The translations under genes and the position numbers were made by a program. Shown here in pieces: positions 29,588-38,163 of a stretch of DNA of 64,000 nucleotides. How positions within the stretch are numbered: the first letter of the stretch is position 1; the number at the start of each line of letters is the position of its first letter. A model generated the notes under the pieces. That model was not told where the DNA came from. It searched no databases and worked only from the letters and a program-made list of their open reading frames with translations. This stretch comes from Fimbriimonadales bacterium (GTDB taxonomy: Bacteria; Armatimonadota; Fimbriimonadia; Fimbriimonadales; Fimbriimonadaceae): contig JAOACB010000001.1 of assembly GCA_026418055.1 (NCBI GenBank), forward strand, positions 62,001-126,000, read 5' to 3'.

Positions 29588-29675
29588 CACGCAAGGGGGA
29601 GCCGCAAGGCTGAGAGTTCCCGCTCGGGAAGACCCCTAAACCTGATCCGGGTAATGCCGGCGTAGGGATTGCGCA
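29588..29675 (+). ncRNA. TPP riboswitch (THI box) aptamer
   Basis: All conserved parts of the thiamine pyrophosphate aptamer are present in order: P1 strands CGCAA (29590-29594) and TTGCG (29669-29673); GGGGGAGCC (29595-29603) with GGC closing P2/P3; the invariant CTGAGA (29610-29615); ACCTGATC (29640-29647); GGTAATGCC (29650-29658); and GCGTAGGGA (29660-29668). It therefore should bind TPP. The gene immediately downstream is a pseudopilin, not a thiamine gene, and no thi gene lies in this window. Confidence 0.93.
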
Positions 29676-29693
29676 GTCGGGCCACCGAGGAGG

Positions 29694-29727
29694 AAAGGCC
29701 GTCCCCGCGCAATCGGTGACGGCCTTT
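29694..29727 (+). terminator. Expression-platform hairpin of the TPP riboswitch
   Basis: Ten-base-pair stem AAAGGCCGTC / GACGGCCTTT with a 14-base loop, ending seven bases before the Shine-Dalgarno sequence of the pseudopilin. Only three T's follow. Two alternative pairings compete with it: TTGCGC (29669-29674, the 3' strand of P1) with GCGCAA (29707-29712), and CACCGA (29683-29688) with TCGGTG (29713-29718). This is the layout of a ligand-controlled terminator/antiterminator or a structural switch before translation. Confidence 0.6.
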
Positions 29728-29747
29728 CGACCGAAGGAGGTACCGAC

Positions 29748-30518
29748 ATGAAACGTTTAGCGGCAGGTTTCACGCTCATCGAGCTGCTCGTGGTGATCGC
29801 GATCGTCGCGATCCTCGCGGCGATCTTGTTCCCGGTCTTCGCTCGGGCGAAGGAGGCTGCCAAGAACACGGCCTGCCTGAGCAACGGGCGTCAGATCGGC
29901 ATGGCCCTGAGGATGTACGTCGCGGACAACGACGACACCATGCCGATCTTCTACGCCTACAACAGCCGGCCTCCGGCGGGCCAGCCCGGCCACAAGGGGG
30001 TCGAGGTGCTCTTGCTCGCCTACAGCGGCTCCAAGGACATCTTCCGCAGCCCGCTGGACGCCGGCGGGCCGTACACGTCGCAGGACGTTCCCGGTGCGGA
30101 CACCTACTGGAAGGCCTACGGCAGCTCGTACCGCTTCACCAAGTGCCTCTTCAGCGTGATCCCTGGAGAGTCCTCGCAGAACAACGAGCTGTACACGTAT
30201 GGGTGGACCGTCACGGACAGCATGGTGGAGTATCCCGCGGAGTCCCGCCAGATCCGGCTGGAGATGTTCCCGTTCTTCTCCCGGAAGGTCGACACCACCT
30301 GCCTGCGCTACGGGTACGACTGCGAGCCGCCTTACAACTACTATCGACAGTGGAGCTCGACGGGAGGCACCGTGATCTTCTCGGACGGGCACGCGAAGTT
30401 CCTCACGAGCGCGGGACAGTTCGACGAGACGCGGGTGAACCCGGAAGGCCGGAAGTCGGGAGAACCCACCGGCAACCCTGAGCCTTGGGAAGACACCTGG
30501 TACTGGGTCTGCGACTGA
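29748..30518 (+). CDS. Prepilin-type pseudopilin with C-terminal H-x-DG-like motif
   Basis: 256 residues. The N-terminus has a short basic leader and the prepilin peptidase site G/F in [12 protein letters not shown], with the conserved Glu at +5 and a hydrophobic helix ending [10 protein letters not shown]. The rest is an extracytoplasmic domain with Tyr/Trp-rich stretches, four cysteines, and SDGHAKFL near the C-terminus, as in the large pilin-like families of Armatimonadota and Planctomycetota. It has a proper AAGGAGG ribosome binding site eight bases before the ATG. Expression appears to be under the TPP riboswitch upstream, which is odd for this class. Function is not known: surface display, secretion or a substrate-binding role are possible. 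A strong terminator follows, so it is monocistronic. Confidence 0.88.
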   Translation: MKRLAAGFTLIELLVVIAIVAILAAILFPVFARAKEAAKNTACLSNGRQIGMALRMYVADNDDTMPIFYAYNSRPPAGQPGHKGVEVLLLAYSGSKDIFRSPLDAGGPYTSQDVPGADTYWKAYGSSYRFTKCLFSVIPGESSQNNELYTYGWTVTDSMVEYPAESRQIRLEMFPFFSRKVDTTCLRYGYDCEPPYNYYRQWSSTGGTVIFSDGHAKFLTSAGQFDETRVNPEGRKSGEPTGNPEPWEDTWYWVCD

Positions 30519-30534
30519 CGAGCTGGGTCGCTCG

Positions 30535-30576
30535 AGAGCGGCCGGAGGTCGGCATGCGCCTCCGGCCGCTCTTTTC
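30535..30576 (+). terminator. Intrinsic terminator of the pseudopilin gene
   Basis: 14-base-pair stem AGAGCGGCCGGAGG / CCTCCGGCCGCTCT with a 10-base loop followed by TTTTCT, 16 bases after the pseudopilin stop. The clearest classical terminator in the window. Confidence 0.88.
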
Positions 30577-30601
30577 TGCTCGAAGGGTGTCGGAAGACCG
30601 C

Positions 30602-31700
30602 TCAATGGACCCCTAGGAAGCCCCAGATCGATCCGTTCAGATCGTCGTACCACCTGCTGGAGCGGCTGATGTTGCTCCGGCCGACCGTGATCGGCTCCGG
30701 CTGCGCGCGTCTGGGCGCCGGGAGCATGTGTGGCACAGCCCTCCTGCCGAGCTGCTCCAGGTGGATCCTCTCGGTGAACAAGCTTGGGGCCGGGAAGGCA
30801 GACAGTCGGAAGTCCCCGCAACCGAAACCGCTCACGTCGGCGGGGACCCCTAGGCCGCCTTCGTTCAGCGCCCGAATGGAACCGGTCGCCGAAACGTCGC
30901 TTGCCGAAACCACGGCGGTTGGAGTCGCTCGACGCTTGGCCACGACGCGGCCTCGTTCCGGGATGCTTCCTTCCTGAGACCCTCCTTCAAGCACTCTGTG
31001 GCGCGTGCCGGGTGCCGCGCGACGGCGAATGGCCTGGAGAAGCCCGCGGCGGCGTTCCCGCGGGTCGATGCTGTCTCTGGGGCCGGCGGGAAAAGGGAGA
31101 TCGCGAGGCCCAGCTCCGAGAGGTACCGTGGCGCGCGGAACGCACGGCCGAAGCTGTCGGGAGCCACCGTACGGATGCGCCTGGCGCCTGCGTGCTCATC
31201 GATCGTCACAACGGGTACGCCTTGGTCCAGCAATAGGCGCACGCCCTGCACCACGGGTCGCCAGAAGGGATGCTCGCCACCGCGGCGACGCGCTGCGACG
31301 GCAGGCCAGCCTGGCGCTTCGGCCGATCCGACTGGTCCGCCAACACGCTCGTCCTGCCATGGATGGTTGCCACTGCTTGGAACCGCTTCACGGTCGGGTT
31401 GAAGTTGAGCGGATCCTTGCTGCACCAATCCTGCGGCAGCTGCAGCGCCCGGGGCTCTGCGTGCGGCAGCAAAGGCGGATCAGCCACGAAGACCCTTTTC
31501 GCGCGGATCCTGCGAACGAGCCATCGGCTTTGTCGGTGAAGGATCGCATTGCGAACGGTCTTGGGAGAGATTCCGAACCGTGCGGCGAGTTGCTTCTCGC
31601 TCGGCAACCGATAGCCTGGCATCCATTGCCCCACTTCGATCGTGCCATGGGGCGTTTCCCGAACTTGCTGGTGGCGGAGCTTGGCCCTCTCGATCCTTGG
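30602..31700 (-). pseudogene. Decayed GntR-type HTH / LacI-type sensor transcription regulator
   Basis: Pieces of one regulator lie in three reading frames, read from high to low coordinates. Frame 1 holds a GntR winged helix (EVGQWMPGYRLPSEKQLA, GISPKTVRNAI, VRRIRAKRVFVA) and the start of a sensor domain (KRFQAVATIHGRTSVLAD). Near 31275-31290 homology moves to a second frame (EHPFWRPVVQGVRLLLDQG, VPVVTIDEHAG, YLSELG). Near 31085-31115 it moves to a third (FPAGPRDSIDPRERRRGLL, PTAVVSASDVSATGSIRAL, VPADVSGFG) that ends at 30602. The order matches AraR-like GntR/LacI hybrids that control sugar genes. At least two frameshifts make it non-functional, unless they are assembly errors. Outer limits are approximate. 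Confidence 0.75.
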
Positions 31701-32659
31701 GATCCGGCACGACGCGGTGGCTAGAGCTGTTGGAGGCGGAAGCTCGCTCGGCTTGCTTCGCTCCTTGGCCTCCTTCTCCACGGCGCTCTGGATAGCGAGC
31801 TCCTCCTCGGACCGCGCGCTGAAACGCGGCAGGCCCGGCGCTGCGTGCAGGCTCATGGTTGCGATGTTGCGAGCCCGGGCATTGGGACCATCCCTGGCGA
31901 TCGTTTGCGACGCTTCGTCGGTTGAGTCGCCGCCGCAACCCCATCGGTCGCGGGCGGCGACTGGCATGGCTCGGTGTCGGTGGTCTCCAGCACAGGGAGG
32001 CTTCAGACGGAGCTCCTCCTCGCCCCGGGTGCCGAGCCCTGCGGCGACGGGAAACCTCGCCGAGGGCACAGGCAGCACGACGGTGGGGCGGGCGACACGG
32101 AGCGCGTCGGTCGCGACGAAGGGAAAAGGGCCCGGCCTTGCCAGACCGAGCCTCGCAGCGATCGCAACGCCCCCGACGGGCCGGCTCGAACCCTCGCGCT
32201 GGAGTCGCCGCATGGCCTCCTGAGTGTTCCGTGTTCCAAGGGCGCTCCTCGCGAAACCTCGCCTTATGTCGACCGCGGCCTCGGGTTCCTCGTCCTTCTC
32301 TGTCTTTGGTCACGCTGGCGACGAGTCGGCGCCCCATGGTCTCCCCGCCTTTGGCTAGGCAGCCGAACTGCGTGCGCCGGGCGGCCCCCCAACTGCGCCC
32401 GCGGGGCTTGGAAGAAGCTGGCCATTCGCCCGCAGAACTCCTTCTTGGCCTTGCTGGTCCGACCGATCCTTTGGATGCTCTTCGGACCGGTCTTCTTTCC
32501 GTCCCAAAGGGCGGGGCGCAACGTCCGATGTCGGTTCCGCAACTCCGCGGCCTTCGCGCCTTGGGGGTCTTGGCTGGCGATGGTCTCTTCGAGTGCCGCG
32601 TCGATCGCGCGGCGTCACCGGTGGGCGAGCCTTGGGACGCCCTGCGGCCGTGGACTCCT
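31701..32659. other. Unassigned region, probably decayed DNA
   Basis: About 960 bases with long open frames on both strands but no recognisable protein. The right half contains a minus-strand open stretch (about 32264-32600; RRAIDAALEETIASQDPQG, then GPKSIQRIGRTSKAKKEF) directly preceded by an in-frame stop and lacking a start codon with ribosome binding site. It could be the remnant of a second gene. I see no transposase, inverted repeats or tRNA. Confidence 0.4.
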
Positions 32660-33814
32660 TTATGTTCGGGCGACAACCCGGGAGTAGGCTTCGGAACTCC
32701 GTTCCGCGGCCCAGAGGGCTTCCTCTGCGGTGGAGCACCACCCGAAGGTGAACCGCACGCCGCCCTTGGCGGTCTCACGGTCCAAACCGATCGCGAGCAG
32801 CACGGGGCTAGGCTCTAGGCTGCCGGCGCTGCAGGCCGAACCCGCGCTCGCAGACACACCCAGGAGGTCCATCGCGATCAGGAGGCGCTCGGCGTAGGCG
32901 CCGTCGAACAGAACGTGCGCATGCCCATCGAGGACTTCGGCGGCGGTCACGGTGGGTCGCCAAGCAGACGGCAGGAGCTCCGAGAGCCTCCTCAAGAAGG
33001 CGTCGCGGGCCTCCCGCCGGGCCCTGCGGAACCGCTCGCCGTGGGATGCGAGCGCCCGAACCGCGGCACCAAACCCAGCGATTCCGGCGACGTTCTCAGT
33101 GCCTCCCCTCCGCTCGCGCTCCTGGCTGCCGCCCCGCAACAGGGCGTTCACCCGCGTGCCGCCCCTGATGTACAGCGCGCCCACGCCAGGCGGACCGCCG
33201 ATCTTGTGGGCCGACAAAGCCACGAGGTCTGCTCCGAGATCGTCCACGGTCCAGGGCTCGTACAGAGTCTGCACCGCGTCGACGAACACTGCACAGCCCG
33301 CGGAGTGCGCCATGTCGGCGATCGCCCGCACGGGTTGGAAGGTTCCAAGCTCGTTGTTGGCGTGCTGGATCGCAACGGCGAGCACCCCCTCGTTGATCCG
33401 GTCGCTCCAGGCGTCCAAATCCGCCACCCCGTTCCGCGTCACCGGAACCGTCTCCAGCCTGAAGCCGAGGGCGCGGAGGGTGGGAGCGAGCTGGAGCACG
33501 CAAGGATGCTCGATGCTGGACGCCAGGATGGTGCGACGCTTGCCGAGTTGGCTCCCTAGTGCCAGGCCGACCAGCGCATGGTTGGCGCTTTCGGTTGCTC
33601 CCGAAGTGAACACCACCTCGGCGAAGGCGCAGCGCAGACGATCGGCCACAGCCTCTCGGGCCTCGTCCAGGAGGTCCCTCGCCCGGCGGCCGTCGGCGTG
33701 CAGGCTGCTTGGATTTCCGATCGACTCGAGAGCCGCGGTCACCGCCCGACGAGCCTCGGGCATCAACGGCGAGGTCGCGGCGTGGTCGAGATAGGCCCGC
33801 CTTTCCCACTGCAC
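32660..33814 (-). CDS. Cysteine desulfurase (NifS/IscS-like)
   Basis: 384 residues. PLP enzyme removing sulfur from cysteine for Fe-S clusters or thiolated cofactors. Motifs: YLDHAATSPL, FTSGATESANHALVGL, HANNELGTFQPV, the PLP lysine in LSAHKIGGPPGVGALYI, GGSQERERRGGTEN, and the catalytic cysteine in SAGSACSAGSLEPSPVL. Start GTG 33814 is chosen because the family begins just before YLDHAAT and because CATCAT lies eight bases upstream; the longer frame overlaps the divergent transglutaminase gene. No iscU or mnmA lies beside it. Confidence 0.92.
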   Translation of the reverse strand: MQWERRAYLDHAATSPLMPEARRAVTAALESIGNPSSLHADGRRARDLLDEAREAVADRLRCAFAEVVFTSGATESANHALVGLALGSQLGKRRTILASSIEHPCVLQLAPTLRALGFRLETVPVTRNGVADLDAWSDRINEGVLAVAIQHANNELGTFQPVRAIADMAHSAGCAVFVDAVQTLYEPWTVDDLGADLVALSAHKIGGPPGVGALYIRGGTRVNALLRGGSQERERRGGTENVAGIAGFGAAVRALASHGERFRRARREARDAFLRRLSELLPSAWRPTVTAAEVLDGHAHVLFDGAYAERLLIAMDLLGVSASAGSACSAGSLEPSPVLLAIGLDRETAKGGVRFTFGWCSTAEEALWAAERSSEAYSRVVART

Positions 33815-33822
33815 GGCGAAGG

Positions 33823-33859
33823 ATGATGCACGATCGGGCAGGGGACCAAGGGCCAGAAT
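33823..33859. promoter_or_regulatory. Divergent promoter region cysteine desulfurase / transglutaminase
   Basis: Minus-strand CATCAT at 33823-33828 (eight bases before GTG 33814) and plus-strand CAGAAT at 33854-33859 (five bases before ATG 33865). Start codons 50 bases apart, no Shine-Dalgarno on either side. Confidence 0.4.
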
Positions 33860-33864
33860 GGGCC

Positions 33865-35073
33865 ATGCTGGCCGCCATGGTCCTGCTCTGCGCGCTCTCT
33901 CCCGTTGACGACGCCGCGGTGGAGGCGGCGCTCGGGAGCGCAGGGCCGAACGAGGTTTCCCTCCGGGCCGCATGGAGAAGCTGTCCGGAGCCGTTGCGCG
34001 GGGACTTGCGGTTCCTGCTGCTGAACATGCCCGTCAGGGATCTGAGGACCCTTTCTGGAGAGCGCTTGCTGGAGAACGTTGCCTTGGCTCCGGAGGCTCT
34101 GGAGCGAGCGCCCTGGAGGGATCGGGTGCCAGAGAGCGTGTTTCGCAACGCGGTCCTGCCCTACGCGCATGTGACGGAGGCGCGCGATGACTGGCGGCGC
34201 CTGCTTCGCGACCGCTACCAATCGAAGGCGCTGGAGATCGGCGATCCGCTCCGGGTGGCGCTCTGGATGAATGAGAACCTGTTCGCCGACTTCGGCGTGA
34301 AGTACCACCCCACCAAGCGGAGGGCGCCCGACCAGTGCGTCACGGAGACGCTGCGCCTACGGTACGCATCGTGCACGGGCTTGTCGATTCTTCTCGCGAA
34401 CGCACTGCGCAGCGTCGCCGTCCCGGCACGGCTCGTCGGCGTGTACCAGTGGCACGATCGCAGCGGCAACCACACCTGGGTTGAGGTTTGGGACGGCGAA
34501 CGATGGCGCTCGCTGGGTGCCGCCGAACCGGGTCCGCCGGATCAGACGTGGTTCCGGGAGAAGGCCGCGAGGGCGAACGCTGCGAAGAGAGAATCCGCCG
34601 TCTGGGCCGTGTGGTTCGAAAGGGGCAAGCACACGTTTCCCGTGTCGTGGAGGAAGGACGCGTGGGACATCCCCGCCGTCAACGTCACGAGGGAGTATCA
34701 GCGCAGTTTCGCCCGAGAGCTCCGTCTGGCGCCCGAACCGCAGGAGTTTGAGCCGTTGGAAGGCAGCTTCGTGGCGGAAGCCGGCGCGGTCGTTTCGTTC
34801 GAAGGAGGAGAGACTGCGCAAAGGCTGGCTCGATCCGTGGCCGACCTCCTCGGAGCCTCCCTGGGCAAAGCTGGAGCCATCCGAGTGCTCGAGGAGAGAG
34901 CAGACAGGGCTTTCGCCCACGTCGAGATCCGCGTGGAATCCGTTCTGGTGCGTTTCGCAGGGGAGGCGGGATCGGAGACGGCGCTGGCGTGGCTGCGAGC
35001 TTTGAGGAGCCTTCCTGAGTCCGGAGGGCCCTTCGTGAAGCTGCCCTGTTGTCGGATTCGGAGCGGCGGGTAA
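33865..35073 (+). CDS. Transglutaminase-like cysteine protease-fold protein
   Basis: 402 residues. A short hydrophobic N-terminus (MLAAMVLLCALSPVDDAA) looks like a signal peptide. The core transglutaminase domain has the nucleophile Cys in RYASCTGLSILLANALR, the His in SGNHTWVEVWDG and an acidic residue in the following LGAAEPG, where Asp is usual. Members of this fold are peptidases, amidases or inactive binding proteins. Start ATG 33865 is supported by the CAGAAT box five bases upstream and by the signal-like N-terminus; an upstream ATG pair at about 33823 would overlap the divergent promoter. It is followed after nine bases by the S10 peptidase gene. Confidence 0.8.
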   Translation: MLAAMVLLCALSPVDDAAVEAALGSAGPNEVSLRAAWRSCPEPLRGDLRFLLLNMPVRDLRTLSGERLLENVALAPEALERAPWRDRVPESVFRNAVLPYAHVTEARDDWRRLLRDRYQSKALEIGDPLRVALWMNENLFADFGVKYHPTKRRAPDQCVTETLRLRYASCTGLSILLANALRSVAVPARLVGVYQWHDRSGNHTWVEVWDGERWRSLGAAEPGPPDQTWFREKAARANAAKRESAVWAVWFERGKHTFPVSWRKDAWDIPAVNVTREYQRSFARELRLAPEPQEFEPLEGSFVAEAGAVVSFEGGETAQRLARSVADLLGASLGKAGAIRVLEERADRAFAHVEIRVESVLVRFAGEAGSETALAWLRALRSLPESGGPFVKLPCCRIRSGG

Positions 35074-35076
35074 GGT
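35071..35076 (+). promoter_or_regulatory. -10 box of the S10 peptidase gene (leaderless)
   Basis: TAAGGT six bases before ATG 35083; its TAA is the stop codon of the transglutaminase-like gene, so co-transcription is also possible. Confidence 0.35.
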
Positions 35077-35082
35077 GCCCCC

Positions 35083-36537
35083 ATGGCCGAAAAGGAAGCT
35101 GCCAAGGAAACCGCCGAGGAGAAGAAGAAGCGCGAGTTCGTCGAGGAGACACCGGTCGAGACCAACCACGTTCTCGAAGTGGGTGGGCGGCGGATCGAGT
35201 ACGCGGCTCACGCGGGCAGGATGCCTCTGAGAAACGACAAGGACGACATCGAGGCCCAGGTGTTCTACGTGGCCTACCGTAGGACGGATGTTCCCGCAGG
35301 CACGCGCAGGCCGCTCATGTTCTCCTTCAACGGAGGCCCCGGATCGCCCGCCCTCTGGCTGCATCTGGGTGCGCTCGGGCCTAAGAGGGTGAAGCTGCTC
35401 GAATCGGGCGACCTGCCCAAACCGCCGTTCGAGCTGGTGCCGAACGAAGCGACGTGGTTGGAGTTCACCGATCTGGTGTTCATCGACCCCGTCGGAACCG
35501 GCTACAGCCGCCCGCTCGACGACGAGGTCGGCGCGAAGTACTGGGGCGTGAAGGGAGACATCGAGTCCGTCGGGGAGTTCATCCGGCTCTTTCTGACGCG
35601 CTACGAGCGATGGGATTCGCCGCTGTACCTAGTCGGAGAGAGCTACGGCACCACGCGCGCGGCTGGGCTCTCGGGGTACCTGATCGACCGGGGGATCGCC
35701 TTCAATGGGATCGTGCTCGTCAGCTCCATTCTGAATTTCCAGACGGCGCGCTTCCACAAGGGCAACGACCTGCCGTACATCCTGTTCCTGCCGACGTACA
35801 CCGCCACGGCCTGGTACCACAGGCGCCTTCCCGACGATCTGCAGGCTTCGCTGCAGGGGGCGCTCCGAGAGGCGGAGGAGTTCGCCATCGGAGAGTACGC
35901 GTCGGCATTGGCCCTCGGCGACCGGTTGCCCGAGGAGCGTCGCCAGCGGGTGTTGGCCAAGCTGGTCCGTCTCACCGGGCTTCGTCCAGAGTACGTCGAC
36001 CTGCGGGATCTGCGCATCCACATTTGGAAGTTCTGCAAAGAGCTGCTGCGGGACGAGAAGCGCACCGTCGGGAGGCTCGACAGCCGGTTCAAGGGCATCG
36101 ATGCGGACCCTTCGGACAGCGATCCCGAGCACGATCCGTCCATGTCCGCGATCATGCCGCCGTTCACTTCGATGATGAACCACTACGCCCGCACGGAGCT
36201 CGGCTACAAGACGGACTTGGTTTACGAGATCTTCGGAGGCATCAAGAAGCCTTGGGACTGGGGTTCGGCGGGTGAGGGGCATCCGGACACGAGCGAGGCC
36301 CTTCGTCGTGCCCTGAGCAAGAACCCCTACATGAAGGTCTTCGTGGCCTCGGGCTACTACGACTTGGCCACCCCTTACTTCGCCACGGAATACACGCTCG
36401 CCCACATGGGCTTGGACCCCAGCCTCAGGGACAACATCCGAACGGAGGAGTACGAGGCCGGGCACATGATGTACATCCATGGGCCCTCGTTGAGCAAGCT
36501 TCGGGACGACGTGGCTTCTTTCCTAAGCGGAACCTGA
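35083..36537 (+). CDS. S10-family serine carboxypeptidase-like protein
   Basis: 484 residues. The S10 signatures are clear: oxyanion FSFNGGPGSPALWLHLG, VFIDPVGTGYSRP, nucleophile Ser in LVGESYGTTRAAGLSGYL, Asp in VASGYYDLATP and His in YEAGHMMYIH. These enzymes remove C-terminal residues from peptides at acid pH. The N-terminus (MAEKEAAKETAEEKKKREF) is highly charged and not a signal peptide, so the protein appears cytoplasmic, which is unusual for S10. Its stop is adjacent to that of the convergent rseP gene. Confidence 0.93.
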   Translation: MAEKEAAKETAEEKKKREFVEETPVETNHVLEVGGRRIEYAAHAGRMPLRNDKDDIEAQVFYVAYRRTDVPAGTRRPLMFSFNGGPGSPALWLHLGALGPKRVKLLESGDLPKPPFELVPNEATWLEFTDLVFIDPVGTGYSRPLDDEVGAKYWGVKGDIESVGEFIRLFLTRYERWDSPLYLVGESYGTTRAAGLSGYLIDRGIAFNGIVLVSSILNFQTARFHKGNDLPYILFLPTYTATAWYHRRLPDDLQASLQGALREAEEFAIGEYASALALGDRLPEERRQRVLAKLVRLTGLRPEYVDLRDLRIHIWKFCKELLRDEKRTVGRLDSRFKGIDADPSDSDPEHDPSMSAIMPPFTSMMNHYARTELGYKTDLVYEIFGGIKKPWDWGSAGEGHPDTSEALRRALSKNPYMKVFVASGYYDLATPYFATEYTLAHMGLDPSLRDNIRTEEYEAGHMMYIHGPSLSKLRDDVASFLSGT

Positions 36538-38163
36538 TCATCGGCGATCGGCCGGAGCCTCCACTCGGGGGGTCCGGCCGTTCGCGCTCTGGTCGGCGTT
36601 CTGTTTGCGGCCGACGATCCTTCCCATGTCGACGGCCAGCACGCTGAACACCAGCAGCAGCACGAGCACGAATCCGACGTTGGCGACCAGGTTCTGCACC
36701 TGGATGCTGAGCCTTCGCCCCCTGCGCAGCATCTCCACGAACGCAACGAGCATCTGCCCTCCGTCCAACGGTGGGATCGGGAGCAGGTTCATGATGCCGA
36801 GCGAGATGCTGAGCCCAGCCGCCAGCGCGAGGATTCCCACCAGCCCCTGCTTCGTCGCCTCGAACGCGAACAGTGCGATGGTGCCCGGACCACCCACCTC
36901 CTCGCTGGCGCGCGCGGGCTGCCTCACGATTCCGAGCAGACCGGAAACCATCGCCACCGGCGCCATCGCTGCCTCGCGGAACGCCTGAGCGGGCGCGAGG
37001 CGAACGAGCTCCCTGGGGATCGGCACACCCATCTGAGCCTGCACTCGCAGCTCGCTCGTCGGCATCAGGTCCGGGCCGAGAACCGGAACGGGTCCGCTGC
37101 TGGCTTCCGGAACGATCTCCAAGTTCAAAACCTTTCCGTCGCGCAGAACCGAAACCCTCACCGGCTCGCCGGGTTTCTCGCGGATCACGCGCAGCACGTC
37201 GTAGAACCTTTGGACCGGTTGGCCATCCACCCGCACGAACCGGTCGCCGGCCTTCAGACCCGCTCTCGCGGCGGGCTTGTCCGCCAGCACCGAGGACACC
37301 ACGGGCGAGTTGGAGGGCCGGTAGACGCCGACCGTGCCGTACAGAGCCGCGAAGAGCAGGACGCCGAAGGCCACGGAGAAGAACGGTCCTGCGAGCAGGA
37401 CGATGAAGCGCTGCCAAGGCGGCTTGCTGTAGAAGCCTCCCGGGATGCGCGTCTCGCTGCCGTCGGGCTTCGGATGCATGCCTCGAATGGCCGCGAATCC
37501 GCCCAGCGGGAGGAGCAGCATCGAGAACTCGGTGCCGTCCTTGCTCCTGCGCGACCAAAGGGGGCGGAAGCGCACCGGCACCGAACTTCCGTCGATCTGC
37601 AGAGAACCTTCTCCCATGGGAGCATCCTCTCCACGACCCGCCACGGGCTGGTAGTAGAGGACCAGCAGACCCACCAGCGACGCCATGCCTAGGATCGCGA
37701 TCACCTGCGAAGGCTGCACGTTCTGGAAGCGCGTGGCCAGGAACAGCAATCCGAGCGAACCCACCCAAGCCAGACCCATCGTCTTGGCCCATTGCTCGGC
37801 GCGCAACCGGTACAAAGCCGCGAGCCGGGTGGCGACCCAGACTGGCAGAGCGATGCCCAGCGTCGCCAGGCTTGCCAGATACAACGGCACCAGCCTGGCC
37901 GTATTGGCTGCCAGGAGAACGCAGAGCGAAGCCAGAGCAACCATCCACAGGATCGACCCCGGGACGAGCGGCTTCGCCAGCAGGCGCGACAGATCCGTGC
38001 TGCGCCTGCCGCCCATCATGATCGCGAAGGCGTCCACCTTCATGCCGCAGAGGCGGGCCAGCAGGTAGTGGCCTAGCTCGTGCACGCCGACCAAAACGGT
38101 GATCACCACGAGGAACACCAGGGCCGATAGCAGAATCAGCGCAACCGACTGCAGGCTATCCAT
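36538..38163 (-). CDS. rseP: Site-2 intramembrane metalloprotease (RseP-like) with extra membrane insert
   Basis: 541 residues. Zinc motif HELGH (28-32) in the first transmembrane helix, a PDZ domain around SVLADKPAARAGLKAGDRF, and the second active-site motif MNLLPIPPLDGGQ in the C-terminal part. Such proteases cut membrane anti-sigma factors and signal peptides. The family's beta-loop motif (LPLGGFAAIRGM) lies at about residue 218, whereas it normally follows HExxH by about 40 residues: roughly 150 residues with four hydrophobic segments (about 70-88, 91-112, 128-145, 152-171) are inserted. The ATG at 38163 overlaps the dxr stop by eight bases, the common dxr-rseP pairing. The anti-sigma protein at 27165 is a conceivable substrate. 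Confidence 0.92.
   Translation of the reverse strand: MDSLQSVALILLSALVFLVVITVLVGVHELGHYLLARLCGMKVDAFAIMMGGRRSTDLSRLLAKPLVPGSILWMVALASLCVLLAANTARLVPLYLASLATLGIALPVWVATRLAALYRLRAEQWAKTMGLAWVGSLGLLFLATRFQNVQPSQVIAILGMASLVGLLVLYYQPVAGRGEDAPMGEGSLQIDGSSVPVRFRPLWSRRSKDGTEFSMLLLPLGGFAAIRGMHPKPDGSETRIPGGFYSKPPWQRFIVLLAGPFFSVAFGVLLFAALYGTVGVYRPSNSPVVSSVLADKPAARAGLKAGDRFVRVDGQPVQRFYDVLRVIREKPGEPVRVSVLRDGKVLNLEIVPEASSGPVPVLGPDLMPTSELRVQAQMGVPIPRELVRLAPAQAFREAAMAPVAMVSGLLGIVRQPARASEEVGGPGTIALFAFEATKQGLVGILALAAGLSISLGIMNLLPIPPLDGGQMLVAFVEMLRRGRRLSIQVQNLVANVGFVLVLLLVFSVLAVDMGRIVGRKQNADQSANGRTPRVEAPADRR

Noticed and set aside
31480-32778. 432-codon minus-strand frame across the pseudogene region
   Set aside because: The translation is Arg/Pro/Ser-rich and lacks domains, and part of it overlaps the recognisable regulator pieces in another frame.
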